Source of the DNA: Nocardioides guangzhouensis
GTDB lineage: Bacteria > Actinomycetota > Actinomycetes > Propionibacteriales > Nocardioidaceae
Reading direction: 5' to 3'
Assembly (NCBI RefSeq): GCF_004519545.1
Contig: NZ_SDKM01000005.1
Coordinates: 118,254-182,253 of the forward strand
Length of the DNA: 64,000 nt
Shown: one piece after another, positions 46,379-54,881 of the stretch
Position numbering within the stretch: position 1 is the stretch's first letter
How the letters are laid out: each line of letters starts with the position of its first letter
Program-made: the position numbers and the translations under genes
Notes under the pieces: generated by a model
The model's input: only the letters and a program-made list of their open reading frames with translations
What the model was told of the DNA's origin: nothing
The model's database searches: none

Positions 46379-47581
46379 ATGCGCAAGAAGGTCCTCGTGC
46401 TGGGAGCCAACTTCGGCGGGATGACCGCGGCCCTGGCGGTGAAGCACGAGCTGGCGGGCGACGTCGACGTGACGGTGGTGTCGGCCAGCGACCGGTTCCT
46501 GTTCAACCCGAGCCTGATCTGGCTCCCGTTCGGCAAGCGGGACGCCGGCGACATCACCTTCCGGGTGGAGCCGACGTTCGAGGCGCACGACATCGAGTTC
46601 GTGCACGCCGCCGCCACGGGGGTCGACCCGGTCGCCAAGCAGGTGACGGTGGCCGACGGCCGCCGGTTCGGCTACGACTACCTCGTCATCGCGACCGGAT
46701 ACCGCAACAACGACGACGTGGTCCCCGGCTTCCGGGAGAACGCGACCACGATCACCACGCTGGCCGAGGCCGAGCGCGCGGGCGAGGCCTGGCGGCGCTA
46801 CCTGCAGGACCCCGGCGACGTCGTGGTGGCCGCCACCCAGGGGGCGGGCTGCTTCGGCGCGGCGTACGAGTTCCTCTTCAACACCGCCTACCAGCTGAAG
46901 AAGGCCGGGCTGGACAAGCAGGTGAAGCTCACCTACGTCACCGCCGAGCCGTTCCTCGGTCACTTCGGCATCGGCGGGCTGCCGCACGGCGAGCAGCTGC
47001 TGGGGATGTTCCTGAAGAAGGAGGGCATCGACGCCCGCATCTCCGTCGGCATCGACCACGTCGACGACGGTGCCCTGGTCCTCGCCGGTGGCGAGACGCT
47101 CCCGTTCTCGTTCGGCATGGTGGTGCCGCCGTTCCTCGGCCAGGACTTCCTGAAGGCCGCCGACGGCCTGGCCGACGAGAAGGGCTACGTCCGGGTCCGG
47201 GACACCTACCAGAGCGAGAAGCACGACGACGTGTACGCCGTCGGCGTCGCGGCCGCCGTCGACGTCCCCTGGCAGACCCCGACCCCGGTCGGCATCCCCA
47301 AGACCGGGTTCCCCACCGAGCAGATGGCCCACACCGCGGCCTCGAACATCGCCGCCCAGGTCCGCGGCGAGCCGGCCACGCACACGAAGGCGTTCGGCGA
47401 CATCAAGGCGGTGTGCGTCATGGACGCCGGCAACAACGGCGTGATCATCCTCGCCGACAAGATGCTGCCGCCCCGCAAGCACGGCGTGCTGATCCCGGGA
47501 CCGCAGGCGCACCTGATGAAGCTCGGCTTCGAGAAGTACTTCCTGTGGAAGATGCGGCACGGCTACGTGCAGCTGCCGTGA
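46379..47581 (+). CDS. Sulfide:quinone oxidoreductase-like FAD protein
   Basis: A 400-aa flavoprotein with N-terminal dinucleotide fold (KKVLVLGANFGGMTAALAV), YDYLVIATGYRNN and a C-terminal amphipathic end (GFEKYFLWKMRHGYVQLP) suited to membrane contact. Two Cys fall in SQR-type contexts: C158 in GAGCFGAAYEFLF and C346 in KAVCVMDAGNNG, the usual redox-active pair passing sulfide electrons to FAD and quinone. ATG 46379 is set by AGGAGG five bases upstream; an in-frame ATG at 46346 overlaps the operator. The CsoR/CstR-like site and the following OsmC gene support a sulfide or persulfide detoxification role (inference). Confidence 0.8.
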   Translation: MRKKVLVLGANFGGMTAALAVKHELAGDVDVTVVSASDRFLFNPSLIWLPFGKRDAGDITFRVEPTFEAHDIEFVHAAATGVDPVAKQVTVADGRRFGYDYLVIATGYRNNDDVVPGFRENATTITTLAEAERAGEAWRRYLQDPGDVVVAATQGAGCFGAAYEFLFNTAYQLKKAGLDKQVKLTYVTAEPFLGHFGIGGLPHGEQLLGMFLKKEGIDARISVGIDHVDDGALVLAGGETLPFSFGMVVPPFLGQDFLKAADGLADEKGYVRVRDTYQSEKHDDVYAVGVAAAVDVPWQTPTPVGIPKTGFPTEQMAHTAASNIAAQVRGEPATHTKAFGDIKAVCVMDAGNNGVIILADKMLPPRKHGVLIPGPQAHLMKLGFEKYFLWKMRHGYVQLP

Positions 47582-47595
47582 GGGGAGCGGACGAC

Positions 47596-48042
47596 ATGAC
47601 CACCATCAGCCTGGCCGCTCCCGGGAGCGGCGCCGAGGCCCGCTGGGCCGACGTCCGGGTGGAGCACGAGACGGGGGATCGGTTCGCGATCGCCGTCCGT
47701 GACCACCTGCTCACCACCGACCAGCCGCGCGACGCGGGCGGCGAGGACACCGCGCCCACGCCGACCGAGCTGTTCGTGGCCGGCCTCGCCTCCTGCGTCG
47801 CGTTCTACGCCCGGCGCTACCTGGCGCGGCACCACCTCGATCCGACCGGGCTCGCGGTGGACGCGACGTACGACCTGGGGTCGAAGCCGGCCCGGGTGAC
47901 CGGCATCCGGTTGACGTTGACCCTGCCGCGGGACTTCCCCGAGGAGCGCCGGGACGCGCTGCTGGCCGTGGCCGGGCACTGCACGGTGCACAACTCGATC
48001 ACCACCCCGCCGGAGATCAGCCTCGACCTCGCGGGCGACTGA
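47596..48042 (+). CDS. OsmC/Ohr family protein
   Basis: A 148-aa OsmC-fold protein with both redox cysteines (LASCVAFYARR and GHCTVHNSI). The family reduces organic hydroperoxides, and some members act on persulfides. It starts 14 bases after the SQR-like gene, behind GGGGAG, so the two form an operon under the CsoR/CstR-like site. A 14-bp perfect hairpin follows. Association with an SQR suggests sulfur stress rather than peroxide stress, but this is inference. Confidence 0.87.
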   Translation: MTTISLAAPGSGAEARWADVRVEHETGDRFAIAVRDHLLTTDQPRDAGGEDTAPTPTELFVAGLASCVAFYARRYLARHHLDPTGLAVDATYDLGSKPARVTGIRLTLTLPRDFPEERRDALLAVAGHCTVHNSITTPPEISLDLAGD

Positions 48043-48058
48043 GGGGGCCGCGGGTCGA

Positions 48059-48093
48059 CCCGCGGGCCGGGGTGAAGGTCCCCGGCCCGCGGG
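48059..48093 (+). terminator. Perfect 14-bp GC hairpin, probable terminator of the SQR-osmC operon
   Basis: CCCGCGGGCCGGGG (48059-48072) pairs exactly with 48080-48093 around the loop TGAAGGT, 17 bases after the OsmC stop. No U-tract follows. Confidence 0.7.
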
Positions 48094-48169
48094 ACCTCCG
48101 TCCCTGTGGGTCGCCCGGGGGTGGGGCGAGGATGGCGGCGTGAGCGGCCGCACCGACAGGAGAGACCCG

Positions 48170-48511
48170 ATGGAGACGTCATCACTGGAGGACCTCGCGG
48201 ACCAGCAGCTGGCGCTGGCCGGGAAGGCCGCGAGCGGGCGGGCCGCGCACACCGTCCACGGCGGCCACGAGCACGCGCTGCGGCAGACCCTGATCGCGCT
48301 TGCTGCCGGGCGCGAGCTCGCCGAGCACGAGAGCCCGGGCGAGGCCACGCTCCAGGTCGTGCGCGGACGGGTCCGGTTGACCGCGGGCGCGGACGTCGCC
48401 GCGCTCGACCGGGGCGCCCTCGTGACCATCCCGCCGACGCGGCACGCGGTCGCCGCGCTCGAGGACTCCGCCGTGCTGCTGACCGTCGTGGTCGGCACCC
48501 GGACGGACTGA
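48170..48511 (+). CDS. Small cupin-domain protein
   Basis: A 113-aa single-domain cupin. The barrel motif region reads RQTLIALAAGRELAEHESPG, EATLQVVRGRVRLTAG and the closing VTIPPTRHAVAALEDSAVLL. His residues at the expected first-motif positions are largely missing, so metal binding is doubtful. ATG 48170 follows AGGAGA at seven bases. It stands between the SQR operon terminator and TreT. Function unknown; such cupins are often stress-related. Confidence 0.78.
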   Translation: METSSLEDLADQQLALAGKAASGRAAHTVHGGHEHALRQTLIALAAGRELAEHESPGEATLQVVRGRVRLTAGADVAALDRGALVTIPPTRHAVAALEDSAVLLTVVVGTRTD

Positions 48512-48550
48512 TCCCGCACACGACGACCGCTGTTCGGGCACCATGGCAGG

Positions 48551-49915
48551 GTGAGGGAGGTACAGGTCACCCCGGTCCCGCTCGAGAGGCTGGCGTCCCT
48601 GCTGACGCCCGACCGCGCGGACCGGCTGCTGGAGTACCAGCGGCGGGCCGAGCGGGGCCTGGCGCGGCGCACGGTGTGGAACATCAACTCGACCGGCGAG
48701 GGGGGCGGGGTCGCGGAGATGCTGCGCGCGCTGCTCGCCTACGCGCGGGGAGCCGGGATCGACATCCGGTGGCTGGTGCTGGACGGCAACCCCGAGTTCT
48801 TCGCCGTCACGAAACGCATCCACAACCGGCTGCACGGGGACGCCGGGGACGGCGGGGCGCTCGACGACGCTGCGCGGGTGGCGTACCTCGACGTCCAGGC
48901 CCGCAACCTGGAGACCCTCGAACGGTTGGTGCGGCCCGGGGACATCGTGCTCCTGCACGACCCCCAGACCGCGGGCCTCGCGGCGAACCTTCGGGCCAAG
49001 GGCGCGTACGTCGTGTGGCGCTGCCACGTCGGGATCGACGAGCAGAACGCGCTCACCCGCGAGGCCTGGACGTTCCTCCGGGACCTGGTCGCCCCTGCGC
49101 ACGCCGTGATCTTCTCCCGCTCGCAGTTCGCGCCCGACTGGTTCGACCGGCAGTGGCTCCGCGTCATCCCGCCGTCCCTGGACCCGTTCAGCCCGAAGAA
49201 CGTCGAGCTCGCGCCCGACGACGTGGCCACGCTGGTCGCCCGCTGCCACCGGACCGACGACGGGCCGCCGCCCCCGGCGGACTCGCGGACGGTGCTGCAG
49301 GTGAGCCGGTGGGACCGGCTCAAGGACATGTCCGGGCTGCTCGCCGCGTTCGCGCAGAACGCGAGGACCCTGCCCGACGACGTCCACCTGGTGCTCGCCG
49401 GTCCCCAGACCGACGGGGTGCAGGACGACCCCGAGGCGACGGCGGTGCTGGCGGGGTGCCGCGAGCTGCGCAGCGGCCTCGAGCCCGGGATCCGGGCGCG
49501 CGTGCACCTGCTGTCGCTGCCGATGGCCGACGTGGAGGACAACGCCCGGATGGTCAACGCCCTGCAGCGACACGCCAGCGTCGTGGTGCAGAAGAGCCTG
49601 GCGGAGGGCTTCGGGCTCACGGTCACCGAGCCCATGTGGAAGGGCCGCCCGGTGGTGGCGTCGGCGGTCGGGGGGATCCGCGACCAGATCGAGGACGGCG
49701 TCAGCGGCCTCCTGCTGCAGGACCCCCGGGACCACGCCGAGCTGGTCGCCGCCCTGCGTCGGACGCTGGAGGACCCGGAGCTCAGCCTGCAGCTCGGAAA
49801 GGCTGCGCGGGAGCGCATCCGCGACCGGTACCTCGCAGACCGGCACCTCATCCAGTACGTCGAGCTCTTCGAGGAGCTGCTCGAGGACGGCGCGCGGGCG
49901 GTCCGGCCCGACTGA
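48551..49915 (+). CDS. Trehalose synthase, glycosyltransferring type (TreT-like GT4)
   Basis: A 454-aa GT-B retaining glycosyltransferase. NINSTGEGGGVAEML near residue 45, LLHDPQTAGLA, WRCHVGIDEQN, IPPSLDPFSPKN, QVSRWDRLKDMSGLL and KSLAEGFGLTVTEPMWKGRP fit the TreT group, which makes trehalose reversibly from NDP-glucose and glucose. Related proteins include trehalose phosphorylases, so donor choice is not certain. GTG 48551 lacks an obvious ribosome site. Three hairpin repeats follow its stop by one base. Confidence 0.8.
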   Translation: MREVQVTPVPLERLASLLTPDRADRLLEYQRRAERGLARRTVWNINSTGEGGGVAEMLRALLAYARGAGIDIRWLVLDGNPEFFAVTKRIHNRLHGDAGDGGALDDAARVAYLDVQARNLETLERLVRPGDIVLLHDPQTAGLAANLRAKGAYVVWRCHVGIDEQNALTREAWTFLRDLVAPAHAVIFSRSQFAPDWFDRQWLRVIPPSLDPFSPKNVELAPDDVATLVARCHRTDDGPPPPADSRTVLQVSRWDRLKDMSGLLAAFAQNARTLPDDVHLVLAGPQTDGVQDDPEATAVLAGCRELRSGLEPGIRARVHLLSLPMADVEDNARMVNALQRHASVVVQKSLAEGFGLTVTEPMWKGRPVVASAVGGIRDQIEDGVSGLLLQDPRDHAELVAALRRTLEDPELSLQLGKAARERIRDRYLADRHLIQYVELFEELLEDGARAVRPD

Positions 49916-49916
49916 C

Positions 49917-50036
49917 GGTGACCCGGCACAAGATGTGCCGGCTCGGCGGTCCGCGGGCGCGGTGACCCGGCACAAGATGTGCCGGCTCGGCGGTCCGCGG
50001 GCGCGGTGACCCGGCACAAGATGTGCCGGGTCGGCA
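49917..50036 (+). repeat. Three tandem 44-bp units, each containing a hairpin
   Basis: Units at 49917-49960 and 49961-50004 are identical (44 bases); a third, shortened unit spans 50005-50036. Each carries CCGGCACA-AGA-TGTGCCGG, a perfect stem with a 3-base loop; in the third copy flanking changes extend the stem to 11 bp (GACCCGGCACA). The array begins one base after the TreT stop. It resembles REP-type palindromic elements and could act as a terminator or mRNA 3' stabiliser. Confidence 0.88.
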
Positions 50037-50142
50037 GCGCAGGGACGGTGACGGACTGCCCGCCGACGGCGGGACCGAAGACCCTGTCCGCCGGGCCGGT
50101 GCGCGGGGAGCGTGGACATGGACGCCTGAAGGGGTGGGAGCC

Positions 50143-50337
50143 ATGACCGAGCGAGAGCACATCGAGAACGCGCAGGCCGCACGCGAGGCCCGGGACGCCG
50201 TCGTCTCGAAGCCGTCCGGCCCGGGGCGCACTGCCACGGACGAGGCGATGCGGCGCTACCTCGCCGCCGAGCAGTACCACGAGCAGCAGGAGCAACCAGA
50301 CGCGGACGAGCCCGGCCGGGGCCGGTCCGGGGACTAG
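50143..50337 (+). CDS. Small hydrophilic hypothetical protein
   Basis: A 64-aa acidic/basic, Glu/Arg/Ala-rich protein with no Cys and no membrane segment, probably helical at the start (TEREHIENAQAAREARDAV) and disordered at the end. ATG 50143 has AAGGGG eight bases upstream. It lies between the hairpin repeats and the oxidoreductase operon, seven bases before porG. I recognise no family. Confidence 0.5.
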   Translation: MTEREHIENAQAAREARDAVVSKPSGPGRTATDEAMRRYLAAEQYHEQQEQPDADEPGRGRSGD

Positions 50338-50344
50338 GGCCGTC

Positions 50345-50926
50345 ATGCTCGAGATCCGGATCCACGGCCGCGGTGGTCAGGGGGCGGTCACGGCCGCCGA
50401 GATGCTCTCGGTGGCGGCCTTCGAGGAGGGCCGCCACGCACAGGCGTTCCCGACGTTCGGCTCGGAGCGCACCGGGGCGCCGGTGGTCTCGTTCTGCCGG
50501 ATCGACGACCGGCCGATCCGCATCCACGAGCCGATCTCCCACCCGGACGCGCTCCTGGTCCAGGACCCGACGCTGGTCCACCAGGTCCTGCTCTTCGAGG
50601 GGGTCGGCGAGGAGGCGTACGTGCTGCTCAACACCGGCCGGTCCTTCGCGGAGCTCGGGCTGGGCGAGGTCGAGGACCGGCTGCGGCCCGGCCGTGCCGT
50701 CTGCGTGCCGGCGACGGAGATCGCCAGGGCCGAGCTGGGCCGGCCGCTGCCCAACACCGCGCTGCTCGGCGGGTTCGCGGCACTGACCGGCTGGGTGTCG
50801 CTCGACTCGATCTCGACCGCGATCCGCCAGGCGTTCGCCGGTGAGGTCGGCGAGGCCAACGTGCGCGCCGCCAAGGCGGCCCACGACCGGGTGCTCGAGA
50901 AGAAGGGACGGAGTGCCCGTGCGTAG
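50345..50926 (+). CDS. 2-oxoacid:acceptor oxidoreductase gamma subunit
   Basis: A 193-aa gamma subunit of the pyruvate/2-ketoacid ferredoxin oxidoreductase superfamily, with IRIHGRGGQGAVTAAEMLS at the N-terminus and FPTFGSERTGAPVVSF. In these enzymes it helps bind CoA and forms a heteromer with alpha and beta. It is the first gene of a tight four-gene operon (gamma, alpha, beta, GltD-like). ATG 50345 is 7 bases after the small ORF. The alpha start overlaps its stop. Confidence 0.88.
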   Translation: MLEIRIHGRGGQGAVTAAEMLSVAAFEEGRHAQAFPTFGSERTGAPVVSFCRIDDRPIRIHEPISHPDALLVQDPTLVHQVLLFEGVGEEAYVLLNTGRSFAELGLGEVEDRLRPGRAVCVPATEIARAELGRPLPNTALLGGFAALTGWVSLDSISTAIRQAFAGEVGEANVRAAKAAHDRVLEKKGRSARA

Positions 50927-52175
50927 CCAGATCGAGGGGTCCCAGGCCGTCGCCCGGGCGGTCGCGCGCTGCCGCCCGCAGGTGGTCGCGGCGTACCCGA
51001 TCTCCCCGCAGACCCACATCGTCGAGTCCCTCGCGGACCTGGTCCGCACCGGCGAGCTCGACCCGTGCGAGTACCTCATGGTCGAGTCGGAGTTAGGCGC
51101 GATGTCGGCCTGCATCGGGTCCTCCGCGATGGGCTCGCGCACCTACACCGCGACCGCCAGCCAGGGGCTGCTCTTCATGGCCGAGGCGCTGTTCAACGCC
51201 TCCGGGCTCGGCCTGCCGATCGTGATGACCGTCGCCAACCGCGCGATCGGCGCCCCGATCAACATCTGGAACGACCACTCCGACTCGATGTCCATGCGCG
51301 ACTCCGGCTGGGTGCAGCTGTTCGCGAGCTCCAACCAGGAGGCGGTCGACCTGCACGTGCAGGCGTTCCGGCTCGCCGAGCGGCTCTCGCTCCCGGTCAT
51401 GGTCTGCATGGACGGCTTCGTGCTGACCCACGCCGTCGAGCAGGTGGACGTGCCGGAGCAGGACGAGGTGGACGCCTTCCTCCCGCCGTTCACGCCTCGC
51501 CAGCAGCTCGACCCCGCGCAGCCGGTCTCGATCGGCGCGATGGTCGGGCCGGAGGCGTTCACCGAGGTGAAGTACCTCATGCACGCGCGCCAGATGCAGG
51601 CGCTGGACGAGATCCCGCGCATCGCCGCCGACTTCGAGGCCGCGTTCGGCCGTCCCGCCGGCGGCCTGGTCCGGCCCTACCGCACCGACGACGCCGAGAC
51701 CGTCGTGGTCGCGCTCGGCTCGCAGGTGGGCACGATCGAGGTGGTCGTGGACCAGCTGCGCGACGAGGGCCACCCGGTGGGGCTGCTCGACGTCACCTGC
51801 TTCCGCCCCTGGCCGCGCGACGAGGTACGGCGTGCGCTGGCCGGCGCTGCCAACGTCGTGGTGCTCGAGAAGGCGTTCGCGGTGGGCGCGGGCGGCATCG
51901 TCGGGCAGAACACCCGGCTCGCGCTGGCCGGCACCCCGACCGTCGTGCACGACGTGGTCGCCGGGCTGGGCGGCCGGCCGGTCACCGCGGCCGCGGTCCG
52001 CGGGCTGCTCGACGACGTCCTGGCCGGGCGGGTCGACCCGCACCGGCTCCACTTCCTCGGGCTGCGCACCGACCTGGTCGACGGGCAGCTGCGGCGCGAC
52101 GCCGCGTCCGTGCCCGGCCCGCACGCGGAGAGCATGCTCCGCGAGGCCGGCGTCATCGGCTCCGGATCCCACTGA
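50919..52175 (+). CDS. 2-oxoacid:acceptor oxidoreductase alpha subunit
   Basis: A 418-aa alpha subunit: residues 1-230 hold the pyrimidine-binding domain (EGSQAVARAVARCRPQVVAAYPISPQTHIVE, FMAEALFNASGLGLPIVMT), and 240-360 the transketolase C-like domain (VVVALGSQVGTIEVVVDQL). It works with beta to cleave a 2-oxoacid with CoA, giving acyl-CoA, CO2 and reduced ferredoxin or flavin. GTG 50919 is preferred (GGAG five bases upstream, inside the gamma gene); GTG 50913 is possible. The PISPQT and NIWNDHSDSM sequences are like pyruvate-type enzymes, but substrate is not proved. Confidence 0.88.
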   Translation: MRSQIEGSQAVARAVARCRPQVVAAYPISPQTHIVESLADLVRTGELDPCEYLMVESELGAMSACIGSSAMGSRTYTATASQGLLFMAEALFNASGLGLPIVMTVANRAIGAPINIWNDHSDSMSMRDSGWVQLFASSNQEAVDLHVQAFRLAERLSLPVMVCMDGFVLTHAVEQVDVPEQDEVDAFLPPFTPRQQLDPAQPVSIGAMVGPEAFTEVKYLMHARQMQALDEIPRIAADFEAAFGRPAGGLVRPYRTDDAETVVVALGSQVGTIEVVVDQLRDEGHPVGLLDVTCFRPWPRDEVRRALAGAANVVVLEKAFAVGAGGIVGQNTRLALAGTPTVVHDVVAGLGGRPVTAAAVRGLLDDVLAGRVDPHRLHFLGLRTDLVDGQLRRDAASVPGPHAESMLREAGVIGSGSH

Positions 52176-52188
52176 GAGGGGCGTCAGA

Positions 52189-53205
52189 ATGACCGTCGAA
52201 CCCAAGCTCTACCAGGTCGACACGTTCGCGGTCGGGAACCGGCTGCTGGACCCGGCGCAGCGCTCGGAGCAGGCCCGGGCGGACCGCTCGAACGCGATCA
52301 CCTCGGGGCACCGGGCCTGCCAGGGCTGCGGCGAGGTGCTCGGCGCGCGCTACGTCCTCGACGCGGCGATGCGCGCCACCGGCGGGAACATGGTCGCGGC
52401 GAACGCCACCGGCTGCCTCGAGGTGTTCTCTACGCCGTACCCCGAGACGTCGTGGCAGCTGCCGTGGCTGCACTCGCTGTTCGGCAACGCCCCCGCGGTC
52501 GCCAGCGGCATGGCCGCGGCGCTGCGGGCGCAGGGACGCAGCGACACCCGCGTGGTCGCGCAGGCCGGCGACGGCGGCACGGTCGACATCGGTTTCGGCT
52601 GCCTGTCCGGGATGTTCGAGCGCAACGACGACGTGCTGTTCGTCTGCTACGACAACGAGGGCTACATGAACACCGGCGTGCAGCGCTCCGGCGCGACCCC
52701 GCCGGCCGCCCGCACAGCCAACACCAAGGCACTCGGCCCGGAGCCGGGCAACGCGTTCGGGCAGGGCAAGTTCGTGCCGCTGATCGCGATGGCCCACGAG
52801 ATCCCGTACGTCGCGACCGCGACCGTCGCGGACCTCCGCGACCTCGAGGCCAAGGTCGAGACGGCGATGGGGATGTCCGGCGCGCGCTACCTGCACGTGC
52901 TGGTGCCGTGCCCGCTCGGGTGGGGCTCGGCGTCGGAGGACACCATCAAGGTCGCGCGGCTGGCCCGGGAGACCGGGATCTTCCCGGTGTTCGAGGCCGA
53001 GCGCGGCCGGATCACCGCGGTGTCGAAGATCCGGCGGTGGCAGCCGGTCGAGGAGTACCTCCGCATCCAGCGCCGTTACGCGCACCTGTTCGGCGAGCCG
53101 CGTCGCGACGACATCGTCGCCCGCATCCAGGCCCAGGCCGACCACAACATCGACCGGTTCGGGCTGCTCGACGACGACCCGGGCTACGAGCAGGACCAGG
53201 AGTAG
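52189..53205 (+). CDS. 2-oxoacid:acceptor oxidoreductase beta (TPP-binding) subunit
   Basis: A 338-aa subunit binding thiamine diphosphate: GDGGTVDIGFGCLSG and YDNEGYMNTGVQRSGATP form the Mg-TPP site. Cys residues for one [4Fe-4S] cluster appear in HRACQGCGE, ATGCLEVF and LVPCPLGWG, the usual set for PorB-type subunits. ATG 52189 follows GAGAGGGG. It is 13 bases downstream of alpha and four bases upstream of the GltD-like gene. Confidence 0.9.
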   Translation: MTVEPKLYQVDTFAVGNRLLDPAQRSEQARADRSNAITSGHRACQGCGEVLGARYVLDAAMRATGGNMVAANATGCLEVFSTPYPETSWQLPWLHSLFGNAPAVASGMAAALRAQGRSDTRVVAQAGDGGTVDIGFGCLSGMFERNDDVLFVCYDNEGYMNTGVQRSGATPPAARTANTKALGPEPGNAFGQGKFVPLIAMAHEIPYVATATVADLRDLEAKVETAMGMSGARYLHVLVPCPLGWGSASEDTIKVARLARETGIFPVFEAERGRITAVSKIRRWQPVEEYLRIQRRYAHLFGEPRRDDIVARIQAQADHNIDRFGLLDDDPGYEQDQE

Positions 53206-53209
53206 GCAC

Positions 53210-54844
53210 ATGGAGAAGCCGTTCGCGATCACCCTGGACGTCGGCTCGAGCAAGGCCAACAAGACCGGCTCGTGGCGCACCGAGCGCCCGGTGTACGTCG
53301 ACCTGCTGCCGCCGTGCAGCAACGCCTGCCCGGCCGGCGAGGACGTCCGGTCCTGGCTGTACGACGCCGAGGAGGGCGGCGCCGGCTACGAGCGGGCCTG
53401 GCGCACGATCATGGAGGACAACCCGTTCCCCGCGATCATGGGCCGGGTCTGCTACCACCCGTGCGAGACCGCCTGCAACCGCGGCCAGCTCGACGAGGCG
53501 GTCGGCATCAACTCCGTCGAGCGGTTCCTCGGCGACGAGGCGCTGCGCGAGGGCTGGAGCGTGTCGGTCGACGCGCCGTCGACCGGCAAGAAGGTGCTCG
53601 TCGTCGGCGCCGGGCCGTCCGGGCTGTCCGCGGCCTACCACCTGGCCCGCCGCGGGCACGCGGTGACCATCCTCGAGGCCGGGCCGATGGCCGGCGGCAT
53701 GATGCGCTTCGGCATCCCCGCCTACCGGCTGCCCCGCGAGGTGCTCGACGCCGAGGTGCAGCGGATCCTCGACCTCGGCGTGCGGCTGGAGCTCGACGCG
53801 AAGGTCACCGACCTCGACGCGACCATGGCCGAGGGCGGGTACGACGCGGCGTTCCTCTCCGTGGGCGCCCAGGTCGGCCGTCGCGCCTACATCCCGGCCG
53901 GGTCGGCCGCCCACGTGCTCGACGCGGTGTCGATGCTGCACGGGCTGGCGGAGGGCGAGCGTCCGCTGCTGGGTCGCCGGGTGGCGGTCTACGGCGGCGG
54001 CAACACCGCCCTCGACGCGGCCCGCACGGCGCGCCGGCTGGGGGCCTCGGAGGCGGTCGTGGTCTACCGCCGCACCCGGGACCGGATGCCGGCCCACGAG
54101 AGCGAGGTCCGCGAGGCCGAGGACGAGGGCGTGCTGTTCCGCTGGCTGACCACGATCAAGCAGGTCGAGGGCGGGGCGATGACGGTCGAGCGGATGGAGC
54201 TCGACGACACCGGGTTCCCGCAGCCCACCGGCGAGGTGGACGAGCTGGCCGCGGACTCGCTGGTGCTGGCGCTCGGCCAGGACACCGACCTGTCGCTGCT
54301 CGACGCGATGCCGGACGTCGCGGTGGATGACGGGGTGGTGCAGGTGGACGGCACCCTGATGACCGGGCGGCCCGGCGTGTTCGCCGGCGGCGACATGGTG
54401 CCGGGGGAGCGGTCGGTCACGGTCGGGGTCGGCCACGGGCGGCATGCCGCGGAGCAGATCGACGCCTGGCTGGCCGGCCGCGCGCCGCGGGTGCCCGCCG
54501 ACCGTGCGGTCGCGCCGTACGACGGGCTGAACACGTGGTACTTCGCCGACGCGCCGCGGACCCACCGGCCGACCCTGGAGACCGTGCGACGCCAGTCGAC
54601 GTTCGACGAGGTGGTGCAGGGGCTCGACGAGGACAACGCGCTCTACGAGGCCCGGCGCTGCATGTCCTGCGGCACCTGCTTCCAGTGCGACAACTGCTTC
54701 GGGGTCTGTCCCGACAACGCCGTGCTCAAGATCGGCCGGCCGGGGGAGCCGTACCTGATCGACCTCGACTACTGCAAGGGCTGCGGGCTGTGCGCCAGCG
54801 AGTGCCCGTCCGGGGCGATCGCGATGGAGCCGGAGGAGATCTGA
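53210..54844 (+). CDS. GltD-like NAD(P)H/FAD subunit fused to a 2[4Fe-4S] ferredoxin domain
   Basis: A 544-aa protein. Residues 30-110 are a GltD-type Fe-S helical domain (PPCSNACPAGEDVRSWL, GRVCYHPCETACNRG). Residues 125-450 hold FAD and NAD(P)H folds (VLVVGAGPSGLSAAYHLARRG, VAVYGGGNTALDAARTARRLG, PGVFAGGDM). Residues 490-544 are a bacterial ferredoxin with two clusters (CMSCGTCFQCDNCFGVCP and CKGCGLCASECP), equivalent to the delta subunit of POR enzymes. The fusion would link the 2-oxoacid reaction directly to NAD(P)+ or NAD(P)H, as in phenylglyoxylate:NAD+ oxidoreductase, where these parts are separate subunits (PadF, PadH). ATG 53210 follows CAGGAG in the beta gene's end. Confidence 0.87.
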   Translation: MEKPFAITLDVGSSKANKTGSWRTERPVYVDLLPPCSNACPAGEDVRSWLYDAEEGGAGYERAWRTIMEDNPFPAIMGRVCYHPCETACNRGQLDEAVGINSVERFLGDEALREGWSVSVDAPSTGKKVLVVGAGPSGLSAAYHLARRGHAVTILEAGPMAGGMMRFGIPAYRLPREVLDAEVQRILDLGVRLELDAKVTDLDATMAEGGYDAAFLSVGAQVGRRAYIPAGSAAHVLDAVSMLHGLAEGERPLLGRRVAVYGGGNTALDAARTARRLGASEAVVVYRRTRDRMPAHESEVREAEDEGVLFRWLTTIKQVEGGAMTVERMELDDTGFPQPTGEVDELAADSLVLALGQDTDLSLLDAMPDVAVDDGVVQVDGTLMTGRPGVFAGGDMVPGERSVTVGVGHGRHAAEQIDAWLAGRAPRVPADRAVAPYDGLNTWYFADAPRTHRPTLETVRRQSTFDEVVQGLDEDNALYEARRCMSCGTCFQCDNCFGVCPDNAVLKIGRPGEPYLIDLDYCKGCGLCASECPSGAIAMEPEEI

Positions 54845-54881
54845 CCCGGCTCCCGACCGAGCCGGGCGCCATGATGTCCCC

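Noticed and set aside
43976..47560. 1194-codon minus-strand frame
   Set aside because: Antisense to GT4 and SQR genes, which have clear motifs and ribosome sites.
49917..50036. CRISPR array
   Set aside because: Repeats are head-to-tail copies with no unique spacers and no cas genes nearby.
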